Source of the DNA: CALROG01 sp943369755
GTDB taxonomy: Bacteria > Pseudomonadota > Gammaproteobacteria > Burkholderiales > Burkholderiaceae_C
Length of the DNA: 46,342 nucleotides
Assembly: GCA_943369755.1 (NCBI GenBank)
Contig: CALROG020000033.1
Location: forward strand, 1-46,342
Reading direction: 5' to 3'
Every line of letters begins with the position of its first letter. The stretch's first letter is position 1. Both the position numbers and the translations under genes were made by a program. Shown piece by piece: positions 1 to 6,718 of the stretch. The notes beneath the pieces are model-generated. The model was given only the letters and a program-made list of their open reading frames with translations. It was not told the DNA's origin and searched no databases.

Positions 1-2
1 AC

Positions 3-1607
3 CTGCAATCGCGCAATGTCGCTTTCACACCCGATGGTCAGGTTGTTTTTTTTGACTGGGACGAGGCTTCCTGGGGCCCGGCCGGCCTGTGCCTGCCGGG
101 CCTGTTTTCCCGCTGCACCCTGGCGGCCATGCTGGTCAGTCGTTGGGCCGCGTCCGGGACGGCCGGTGACTCACCGCCAGCGCGTCGACTGGAGGCTTAT
201 GTCAATGCCCTGGTGGCCGGCGGCTACGGCGACAAAAAAGAACTGCTTGCGGGCCTCATCGGCAGCATGAGCGCAGGCCTGATGCGCTTTATCGTCAGCT
301 TTGGGCGCTACCCTGGTGGTCAGCATCGTGCCGATTGTGCAGAGACCCTGCACAGCCGTTTGACGGACCTGCTCGACTTGTGCGATTGGCTCGCGACGCG
401 CGTGCCCGGTGCCGTCCTGGCCAGTGTGCAGGACTATGCGCTGCACGAAGAGTGGGACCGAGCCATGCGCCTGGTGCAAGACCAGCTTTCACGCGAGCCA
501 CAAAGTATTGACTGGCTGATTCATTACGCGCAGCTTTCCTGCCAGCTAGGCGATGTTGATGCCGCTCAAGAGGCTGCGCAAAAGGTGCTTTCACTTGCAC
601 CAGAAAACCTGCAAGCCCGAGTTGCCTTGGCGCATGTCCACTTTTTGCGCCTCGATGTAGACGCCAGCACGGCCATTTTGTTGGAAATTCTGAAAACCCA
701 GCCCTCCAATGCGTCAGCCCAGGAGCTGCTGGCACAGGTTCAGGACACCCAGGCCGTTCTGGAGCGTGCGGCGCAACCTGGTGCTGCGCCACGTTTGGCC
801 GTCTCGGCGCAGGAGCAGCGTTCGCAAACGTTGGCGCCCCAAACACTGGCGCTCATGCTCCACCTGTTCAAGTGCTATGGCGCGGTCCAGATTGACAACA
901 TGTTCGCGCCGGACAAGATTGCGAAACTGCAAAGTTCTTTTGCCGCAAAGTACGGGCGCCACTTTCATGAAGGTCAACATGCTGATGCTTTGGTGGTGGG
1001 CCACAAGCGCTACATGTTGACCATGGAACTTGACGATTTTTTTGGCAAGGAAGAGTTGGTCGCCTCTGGCCTGGTGCTGCCGTTCATGGAACAAGTGTTG
1101 GGCGAAGAGTGCATTCTGAGCGCGTACACGGCCGTGATATCCCTGCCAGGCAGCCAGCAGCAGGGCGTTCACAAAGATCACTCGGCACTTTTTGACGAGA
1201 GTGGGTGGCAGTTTGCGCATCCTTCATTTGCGGTGCAAGTCGTTGTGCCATTGCTCGCCATGGACGAAGAGACGGGCGCGACCCGCCTGTACAAGGGTTC
1301 CCAAAGACTGACTCAGGAAGAGGCGGCGCAATTGCCTTTCCAGGATCCTCAAGTCCCCCTTGGCTCGTGCCTTGTAGTTGACTACGCGGTAGCCCACTGC
1401 GGGCTTGGCAACCGGTCAGACAAGGTGCGGCCCATCCTCAATCTGGTTTATTCGCGTCCCTGGTTTCGTGACGCCAGGAACTATCACCTGCAGCCACCGC
1501 TGCGGTTTTCCCGCCCTTACCTGGATGACGCGCCTGAATCGGTGCAAAAACTCGTGACCTGGTGGGCTACAGAGCGCCAGGTGGCAGAGCAGGGCAAGCT
1601 GGCCTGA
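3..1607 (+). CDS. APH-like / TPR / PhyH-type dioxygenase multidomain protein (5' partial)
   Basis: The reading frame is open from the first codon of the window, so the N-terminus is missing and the internal ATG near 129 is not the true start. The first ~25 visible residues contain FDWDEASWGP, resembling the metal-binding Asp region at the end of aminoglycoside-phosphotransferase-like kinase domains. Helical repeats follow (about 420-760), with TPR-like spacing such as LAPENLQARVALAHV. The C-terminal half (about 850-1600) resembles phytanoyl-CoA dioxygenases: an HKD iron-binding pair at 1170-1178, a distal His at 1395-1397 (VAHCGLGNR), and a following Arg (KVRPILNLVY) suited to 2-oxoglutarate. 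All three Fe ligands are present, so the oxygenase is probably active. Substrate unknown. The next gene starts 50 bp downstream on the same strand, suggesting co-transcription. The kinase assignment is weak because most of that domain lies outside the window. Confidence 0.75.
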   Translation: MQSRNVAFTPDGQVVFFDWDEASWGPAGLCLPGLFSRCTLAAMLVSRWAASGTAGDSPPARRLEAYVNALVAGGYGDKKELLAGLIGSMSAGLMRFIVSFGRYPGGQHRADCAETLHSRLTDLLDLCDWLATRVPGAVLASVQDYALHEEWDRAMRLVQDQLSREPQSIDWLIHYAQLSCQLGDVDAAQEAAQKVLSLAPENLQARVALAHVHFLRLDVDASTAILLEILKTQPSNASAQELLAQVQDTQAVLERAAQPGAAPRLAVSAQEQRSQTLAPQTLALMLHLFKCYGAVQIDNMFAPDKIAKLQSSFAAKYGRHFHEGQHADALVVGHKRYMLTMELDDFFGKEELVASGLVLPFMEQVLGEECILSAYTAVISLPGSQQQGVHKDHSALFDESGWQFAHPSFAVQVVVPLLAMDEETGATRLYKGSQRLTQEEAAQLPFQDPQVPLGSCLVVDYAVAHCGLGNRSDKVRPILNLVYSRPWFRDARNYHLQPPLRFSRPYLDDAPESVQKLVTWWATERQVAEQGKLA

Positions 1608-1657
1608 GCTGAGCCTGCACAAGAGAAAAGTAAAACTCATACAAGGAGCCCATTTCG

Positions 1658-2560
1658 ATGGCGATCAGTCACTTTCTCCTTACCAGTGCCACACTGCAGG
1701 AATTCCTGAATCACATGAGCGATGTGTCGCCGACCTCTGCGCAGGATGCGCTGATTGACACATGGCAGGCAGCGCAAGTGGCACTTGGCCGGCTGCCTGA
1801 GCGCGAAGCAGGTTGCGCTGATCTTGCGGCAGTCCTGCCGCTGCCACCCGCCATGAAGGCGCAGTCGGACGCAGTGAGCCAGTCCCCCGAGGTCAACGAG
1901 GCGCACCGGCTGGTACCCGTGGCCTTTGGCCTGGTGGAGTTCGATGCCCTGATGACCACGCGACGCACTCTCAGTGAGCCCAAGCTGGCGGCCGTCCGAT
2001 CAGCCATTGCTGGTTACCCGGACGATCCCGAACTGGCGCGCGTCTGCCTGTCATTGGCAGCGCCACCAGCCCGGGTCAGCGCCACGCGGTGGGATGGCCG
2101 CCAACTGCTTATCGTCACGGAGGCAGAAGACTTGCGCATGCTTCGGTGCGAAGCACTGCCCGGTGGATTGTTGCCCGGTACAGTTGTTCCTGGTGTCGCC
2201 CGCTCAAGCCTGCAAATGGTGCTGGGAAGCGCGCTGCCCGTGATGCACGCCGTTCAGTTCAATGGCCGTGTCCTGCTCGTCAAGGGGCATCATCGGGCCC
2301 GGGTTCTTCGTTCGATGGGCGTAACCTTTTTGCCGTGCCTGATCTCAGCCTGCAGTGGTATCGATGATGTTCTGGCAGCCGCGCCCACACTCGACCGCAA
2401 GGCGGTAGAGAATTGTTTTTCGCAAAGCAGGCCTACCATGTTGCGCGACTTTGACCGCAGCGCGTTTACCCACAGCCACGAAGCGTTGCCGCGGCAACGC
2501 CTGCTACAGGTGCGGGTCGAAGTCACCAGCCAGTGGTTGCCGTCGGTTGGCAAATCCTAG
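1658..2560 (+). CDS. Unknown protein with ParB-like HRA motif, paralogue A
   Basis: This encodes 300 residues with no signal peptide or membrane segment. I do not recognise a named family. It is clearly paralogous to the protein encoded at 3877-4833: both share VPVAFGxVExDxL, a segment around ARVCLSLAAPPA versus AALCLPLTPAQV, then LLVKGHHRARVLRSMG followed by PCLI, and finally RPTMLRDFDRSAFT. The G-H-H-R-A/LR-x-x-G block resembles the N-terminal ParB/sulfiredoxin-like fold motif (NGxHRxxAxxxLG), so a nucleotide-handling or ParB-like catalytic fold is possible, but this is inference. The start is supported by AAGGAG at 1643-1648, nine bases upstream of ATG. It lies 50 bp after the dioxygenase gene and ends 18 bp before the convergent binding-protein gene. 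Confidence 0.75.
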   Translation: MAISHFLLTSATLQEFLNHMSDVSPTSAQDALIDTWQAAQVALGRLPEREAGCADLAAVLPLPPAMKAQSDAVSQSPEVNEAHRLVPVAFGLVEFDALMTTRRTLSEPKLAAVRSAIAGYPDDPELARVCLSLAAPPARVSATRWDGRQLLIVTEAEDLRMLRCEALPGGLLPGTVVPGVARSSLQMVLGSALPVMHAVQFNGRVLLVKGHHRARVLRSMGVTFLPCLISACSGIDDVLAAAPTLDRKAVENCFSQSRPTMLRDFDRSAFTHSHEALPRQRLLQVRVEVTSQWLPSVGKS

Positions 2561-2578
2561 GATGTTTGCGGCACAAGC

Positions 2579-3724
2579 CTAGCGAATCACCTTGCCATCG
2601 GCCGTTATGGTCACCAGATCGATCGCGCGCACCGAGTCGCGCATGCCAGCGCGCAGATTGATGCGGAAGCCGCCTACGTCATAGTCGTTCATGCCGGTCA
2701 TGGTTCTTTGCAGGCTGGCCTTGTCAAAGCCCTTGCCGACCCGGCGCACGGCCTCTGAAAGCGTCTTGGCTGCGATGTAACCCTCAAGGCTTTCATACGA
2801 CGGCGTTTGATCGGAGTTGTCGATGGCGGCCAGGTATTCCTTGACGATCGGGGTGGCCGAGCTGCGCGGGGAGGGCACAACCTGTGACACCACCACACCG
2901 CCGATCTCTTTGCCTAGTGCGGTGAACAGCGGGTCGATGCCGACCACCGAGAAATTCATGAAGGCACCGGCATAGCCGGTCTTGCGCATCTTGCGGATGA
3001 ACGCGGCGGTCGAGTTGAACAGCGACACCTGGATGATTGCCTGCGGCTGGGCTTTGGCCAGTGCGGCGACAGCAGAGTCCACTTTGTCGCTGTTGACTGG
3101 CACAAAGGAGGAGGCCACCAGCGGCGGCAGCTTTTGCTCGGCAATGGCTTGCTGCACGGCCGCCAGACCGGCGCGGCCCATGGTGTCGTCTTCGGCCAGC
3201 ACGGCAATACGGGTCTGGCCCAGGGTGGAGCAATGGCGCACCATCTTGAATGCCTCGTCGGCCATGCTTGGCCTGACGTGGAACACAAAAGGGTGGTTGG
3301 CGTCGCGCAGCGTGTCCGAAGCCGCAAACGGCCCGAACAAAAGGGTGCTTTCGGCCTTGGCGACTGCCGCACCGGCGTCGGAGCTGGCGGTGCCGACAAA
3401 GCCGAACAACAGGTCGGCACCATCAGCAATCAGCTTCTTGGCATTGGCCGTTGCCTTGGCGGCGTCATAGCCGTCATCCAGTTGGCGCAGCTCGAACGAC
3501 CAGCCAGGGTTGTTCTTGCGGCCATTGAAGCTGTCGACATAGAGCTTGGCCCCAGCCGCAAAGGCAAGGCCAATCTCGCTGGCGGCGCCCGTCAGCGGAA
3601 CCGATTGGCCCAGGATGATCTTGCGTGGCGCGTTGGCTTTGGCCTGGCCCCAGGCCAAACCGCTGTAGGCCCCCAACACCGCCAGCAGACTGGTTCCCAA
3701 CACTGTTCTTCTGTATGTGCTCAT
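2579..3724 (-). CDS. ABC-type branched-chain amino acid-like substrate-binding protein (LivK family)
   Basis: This encodes a 381-residue periplasmic binding protein of the LivK/Peripla_BP_6 type. The N-terminus MSTYRRTVLGTSLLAVLGAY followed by SGLAWGQA is a signal peptide with a likely cut after AWG or AWGQA. The mature part begins IILGQSVPLTGAASEIG, the typical opening of this family, and has DDGYDAAKATANAKKLI and GFVGTASSDAG, where ligand-binding Ser/Thr residues usually sit. The start at 3724 is chosen over an upstream in-frame ATG because AAGGAG lies six bases before it and the signal peptide follows at once. No permease or ATPase genes accompany it, so it may act as an orphan binding protein or sensor input. 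It is transcribed divergently from paralogue B and convergently to paralogue A. Ligand unknown. Confidence 0.88.
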   Translation of the reverse strand: MSTYRRTVLGTSLLAVLGAYSGLAWGQAKANAPRKIILGQSVPLTGAASEIGLAFAAGAKLYVDSFNGRKNNPGWSFELRQLDDGYDAAKATANAKKLIADGADLLFGFVGTASSDAGAAVAKAESTLLFGPFAASDTLRDANHPFVFHVRPSMADEAFKMVRHCSTLGQTRIAVLAEDDTMGRAGLAAVQQAIAEQKLPPLVASSFVPVNSDKVDSAVAALAKAQPQAIIQVSLFNSTAAFIRKMRKTGYAGAFMNFSVVGIDPLFTALGKEIGGVVVSQVVPSPRSSATPIVKEYLAAIDNSDQTPSYESLEGYIAAKTLSEAVRRVGKGFDKASLQRTMTGMNDYDVGGFRINLRAGMRDSVRAIDLVTITADGKVIR

Positions 3725-3789
3725 GACGGACTCCTTACGATGTTTAGTTGCCAAGCAAACTTGATGCCATCGAAGATACTCCTGTCGCT

Positions 3790-3843
3790 TCCATGCGGCA
3801 ACAGCAAGAACGATGTACCGCAGCGTGCCGCATGGAGCCATGC
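3790..3843. promoter_or_regulatory. Nested inverted repeats in divergent intergenic region (candidate operator)
   Basis: An 11-bp perfect inverted repeat (TCCATGCGGCA at 3790-3800 and its complement at 3826-3836) overlaps a second dyad, GCATGG-AG-CCATGC at 3830-3843. They lie between the binding-protein gene (start 3724, minus) and paralogue B (start about 3877, plus). This could be an operator or an mRNA-leader hairpin. A function is inferred from position only. Confidence 0.35.
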
Positions 3844-3876
3844 AGTCACGGCATGGCGGCGCGGCATCTGCATAAA

Positions 3877-4833
3877 ATGCCTTTCATGATTCCACAACCG
3901 CCTCTGCCGCCTTCACCGCAAACGCCCGGGCCTTCAGACGAAGAGCTTTGCCTGATGGGCGCGACTCGGCTGGCCGATTTCATTGAGTTTGTTCGTGATC
4001 GCGCCGTCGGTGGCGCCGAGATGGATCGCGGCGAATTGGCCGACATCTGGCGCGAAGCGGCGGCCGTGTACGAGACGCTGCAGACCAGCGAAGCCGGTGC
4101 GGCTGACAACCCTGCCATCAAGCCCCTCACGCCAGTCTTGCAGGCGCATGTGAGCGAGCTCGTGAAGCTGCCCAACTTCCAGAGCACTTTTTCCAGCGTA
4201 CCGGTTGCGTTCGGCATGGTGGAGCTGGACAAGCTGGTGATGTACCAGCAACACATCACACAGTCCACCTTGCGCCAGATGACACAAACGCTGCGAGCGC
4301 CGATGTCTGACCAGGACCTAGCCGCACTGTGTTTGCCGCTGACGCCCGCGCAAGTTGGCTTTCGGGTGGCGCAGCAGGAGAGCCGCCGCTTTGCGTTTGT
4401 GGCCGACAACCACGACGTGCGTTTTCTGGGGGCCCAGATCATCAATCCGGGCGATATCAAGGGCCTGGTGACGGATGGCCACCCGCAGGCGGTGGTGGCG
4501 CTCAGCATTGGCTGCACGACCAATGTGCTCAACGTTGTTCGCTACGGCTCGCGCATCGTGCTTAACAACGGCTACCACCGCGCACTTGCGCTTCGGGCGC
4601 TGGGCATTACCCACGCACCGTGCCTGATTCAGGTGTGTGGCCATTGGGAAGACGTGGGTCTGGCGGGTGCGAGTGAAATTTTTGACAACGGGCCCGCCTA
4701 TTTCAGTACCGCCCGGCCGCCGATGCTGCGGGACTACGCCAACCCGGCATTGACCCGTACATTTGTTACAAATAGGGCGAAAAAAGAGATCCGGATCAGC
4801 TTTGAGGTGGAGACCGGGCAGCTTTTTCTGTAG
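3877..4833 (+). CDS. Unknown protein with ParB-like HRA motif, paralogue B
   Basis: This encodes about 318 residues and is a paralogue of the protein at 1658-2560 across nearly its whole length. Shared blocks are DFIEFV (versus EFLNHM), VPVAFGMVELDKL, LNNGYHRALALRALGI followed by PCLIQ, and RPPMLRDYANPALT. The GYHRALALRALG block resembles ParB-like N-terminal folds; function is unknown. The start is uncertain. ATG at 3877 gives a proline-rich N-terminus (MPFMIPQPPLPPSPQ), ATG at 3886 is equally possible, and ATG at 3955 would begin where similarity to paralogue A begins. An open frame back to 3748 would overlap the dyad-rich promoter region and is rejected. No convincing ribosome site is seen. 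The gene is 221 bp upstream of the double-glycine peptide gene on the same strand. Confidence 0.72.
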   Translation: MPFMIPQPPLPPSPQTPGPSDEELCLMGATRLADFIEFVRDRAVGGAEMDRGELADIWREAAAVYETLQTSEAGAADNPAIKPLTPVLQAHVSELVKLPNFQSTFSSVPVAFGMVELDKLVMYQQHITQSTLRQMTQTLRAPMSDQDLAALCLPLTPAQVGFRVAQQESRRFAFVADNHDVRFLGAQIINPGDIKGLVTDGHPQAVVALSIGCTTNVLNVVRYGSRIVLNNGYHRALALRALGITHAPCLIQVCGHWEDVGLAGASEIFDNGPAYFSTARPPMLRDYANPALTRTFVTNRAKKEIRISFEVETGQLFL

Positions 4834-4891
4834 CTTTCTGTTGCATTTCCAGGGTTTCGTGAGAATTTTCACGATAAATCTTGTTACGAGC

Positions 4892-4920
4892 TTGTTACAA
4901 CCGCTTTTTTTGACTACACT
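4892..4920 (+). promoter_or_regulatory. Candidate sigma-70 promoter for the double-glycine peptide gene
   Basis: TTGTTA at 4892-4897 and TACACT at 4915-4920 are separated by 17 bp and each match four of six consensus bases. They lie in an A/T-rich patch that is unusual for this window and just precede the 5' untranslated region of the peptide gene at 5055. An earlier copy of CTTGTTAC lies at about 4880-4887, possibly a direct repeat for a regulator. Confidence 0.35.
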
Positions 4921-5054
4921 GCAGTCACACGAGAAGTTTCAAGGTGTAAACAACCTAAAAATTCTCGGAAGTGGTAAGTGGGTAGTAGGCGCCGGGTTGA
5001 TGTTGCAGACGTAACGCCAAGCCGGATTGATTGAATCAAGTACAGGAGAACAAC

Positions 5055-5291
5055 ATGCGTGTTCTGAGTCTCGAGGAAATGGAACTGGTTGCTGGCGGCA
5101 GGGGCTGCGGCAAGAAAAAATCCGGCGGCAAAAAGCGCGGCGGCAGAGGCGGTAAAGGCGGCAAGGGCGGCAAGGGCTGCGGTAGCAGCAATAGCAGCAG
5201 TGGTGGTGGATGCGGTACGCCTCCTCCCCCTCCTCCTCCTCCTCCTCCTCCCCCGCCTCCCCCTCCTCCTCCCCCGGACATTCCGGGCTGA
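5055..5291 (+). CDS. Double-glycine-leader secreted peptide with Cys-containing Gly/Lys/Ser core and 19-proline tail
   Basis: This encodes 78 residues. ATG at 5055 follows a good AGGAGA ribosome site (5044-5049). The leader MRVLSLEEMELVAGG fits the double-glycine consensus position by position: L-12, S-11, E-8, M-7, V-4, G-2, G-1. Cleavage after GG would release a 63-residue product. It starts RGCGKKKSGGKKRGG, continues as Gly/Lys repeats, then GCGSSNSSSGGGCG, with three Cys all in GCG context, then Thr, 19 consecutive Pro and DIPG. The first half is strongly basic. The neighbouring convergent operon (5327-10179) supplies a C39 peptidase-ABC exporter, adaptor and outer-membrane channel, the machinery expected for such a precursor. 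It could be a microcin-like toxin, a signal or a surface/matrix peptide; nothing in the window identifies an immunity gene. The precursor assignment is strong and the biological role unknown. Confidence 0.85.
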   Translation: MRVLSLEEMELVAGGRGCGKKKSGGKKRGGRGGKGGKGGKGCGSSNSSSGGGCGTPPPPPPPPPPPPPPPPPPPDIPG

Positions 5292-5301
5292 GTTAAGGAA
5301 T

Positions 5302-5327
5302 AAAAAAGCCCCCTCGGGGGCTTTTTT
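5302..5327. terminator. Bidirectional rho-independent terminator
   Basis: AAAAAAGCCCCC at 5302-5313 pairs with GGGGGCTTTTTT at 5316-5327 across a very short loop. The A and T tracts make it work in both directions. It separates the peptide gene ending at 5291 from the convergent TolC-like gene, whose stop codon overlaps the last base. Confidence 0.9.
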
Positions 5328-6718
5328 CATTTCCGCAGTACGACCTGGCCCGAAGCGATTTCCAGCCGCAGCCGGGCTTGTGCGTGGGCAAGTTGTGCCT
5401 GGGTGAGTTGTGAGCGGGCGGTTGACAGTGCCCCCTGCGTGCTGATCAGCTCAAGAATGGACCCCACGCCCGCTTTGTAGCGACCAAAGGTGATCTGGTA
5501 GCTCTGGGTTGCGGCGTGCAGCAGCATCTTGGCGGCCTTGAGGTTCTGGGTTTCGGTGTCCAGCAAGTTGGCGTTACGCCACAACTCGGACTCAATATCA
5601 CGCTCTACCTGGGTGACCCCGGCCTCACGGCTGGAAACCTGCGCCTGTACCTGTGCCTCGCGGGCCTGCTGTTCGGCCTGGTTGAACAAAGGGATGCTGG
5701 CAATGACATAGCCGCTCAGGCTGTGTTCGAAGCGCGCGCCGGGTGAGCCCAGGTCTCGCGTGGTGCCGGCCCCGACTGACATCTGCACATTGCCTTTGCC
5801 CTCAGCGCGAACCGCATCCAGGCGTGACTTGAGTGCCAGCACGTCGGCCCGTGCGCCGCGCACCCTGGGATGCGCCAGCTTGGCCTGCTCGATCCATTCA
5901 GCCAGCGGGCCGCGGGCGCTGATGGCCGGGAAAGCGGCGCTGATGGGTGCCAGTGTTAGTGCTGCGTTCACCGGGAAGCCCATGGCCACCGAAAGCTGCC
6001 CCCGAGCGGTTTCCCAGACTCCTTCAGCACGAACCCGGTCCAGCGTGGCCTGGGCCAGCGCAGTCTGGGCCTGTAGTTTTTCGGCAAGCGACGCCACCTG
6101 GGCTTCGTGCTTGGCTTGCGCCGCCTGAAGGCTTTGCCGGGCCACTGCTTCGGTGTCGCGCAACGCCTCGACGCGGGCCCAGGCCGTGGCCGCCTCGACG
6201 TACAGGCGCAGGGCGTCATTGACGGCGTTGAGGGTTGCAGTGTGTTGGCCCGAGCGGGCAGAACTGAGCAACTGGCGCGATTGTTCCAGCGCGGCAGTGC
6301 GGGCACCGGCGTCGTACAGCACCCAGGACACACCCAGTGAACCAGTGAGGCTGGAACTCAGTGAGCCCGCGCCGCTGTTGCTGGACGGAATGCGGTTGGT
6401 GGCGAATTCGGTGCTGGCGGAAATCCGGGGCCGAAAAGCCGAGCGGGCCAAGTCCACGCCGGCCTGTTGCTCATCGATCAGCAGCAAGGCCTGATTGATC
6501 AGCGGGCTGCGGCAAAGCACATGCTCGACTGCCGCCAGCAACGTGAGTTCGGTTGCGGCATCAGGTGCCAGCTCGCGGCAGGCACCGCTGCCCGGCAAGC
6601 TGGCGGCGGCCTGTTCCAGGCTGCGCTGGCTCCAGGCACTGGTAGCGCCCAGTCCCATGGCGCAAGACAGGGCAGCAGCGGCGGCGACCCGCGTCAAGCG
6701 ATGGGGCAGGGCGCTCAC
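5327..6718 (-). CDS. TolC-like outer-membrane efflux protein
   Basis: This encodes 463 residues of the TolC/OEP family. The N-terminus (LTRVAAAAALSCAMGLGATS then AWSQ) is a signal peptide. The mature protein has the two-fold repeat of long Ala/Gln-rich helices interrupted by SLGVSWVLYDAGARTAALEQ and, in the second half, ASIPLFNQAEQQAREAQ, typical of the strand-helix junctions in TolC proteins. It would form the outer-membrane tunnel of a tripartite type I secretion system. The start is GTG at 6718 and overlaps the stop of the ABC transporter gene (GTGA), so the two are translationally coupled. It is third in a minus-strand operon after the adaptor and transporter, and its 3' end meets the terminator shared with the peptide gene. 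Confidence 0.92.
   Translation of the reverse strand: MSALPHRLTRVAAAAALSCAMGLGATSAWSQRSLEQAAASLPGSGACRELAPDAATELTLLAAVEHVLCRSPLINQALLLIDEQQAGVDLARSAFRPRISASTEFATNRIPSSNSGAGSLSSSLTGSLGVSWVLYDAGARTAALEQSRQLLSSARSGQHTATLNAVNDALRLYVEAATAWARVEALRDTEAVARQSLQAAQAKHEAQVASLAEKLQAQTALAQATLDRVRAEGVWETARGQLSVAMGFPVNAALTLAPISAAFPAISARGPLAEWIEQAKLAHPRVRGARADVLALKSRLDAVRAEGKGNVQMSVGAGTTRDLGSPGARFEHSLSGYVIASIPLFNQAEQQAREAQVQAQVSSREAGVTQVERDIESELWRNANLLDTETQNLKAAKMLLHAATQSYQITFGRYKAGVGSILELISTQGALSTARSQLTQAQLAHAQARLRLEIASGQVVLRK

Noticed and set aside
3748..3876. Earlier start for paralogue B
   Set aside because: It would translate the dyad-rich divergent promoter, and paralogue A has no matching extension.
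5036..5281. Minus-strand frame giving a poly-Gly protein opposite the peptide gene
   Set aside because: It is the mirror of the polyproline and Gly/Lys codons, has no ribosome site and crosses the peptide start. The plus frame has a leader consensus and a good ribosome site.
5055..5291. Microcin B17-like azole peptide, suggested by the Gly/Ser/Cys-rich segment
   Set aside because: No cyclodehydratase or dehydrogenase genes are seen nearby and there are only three Cys. The resemblance is compositional only.
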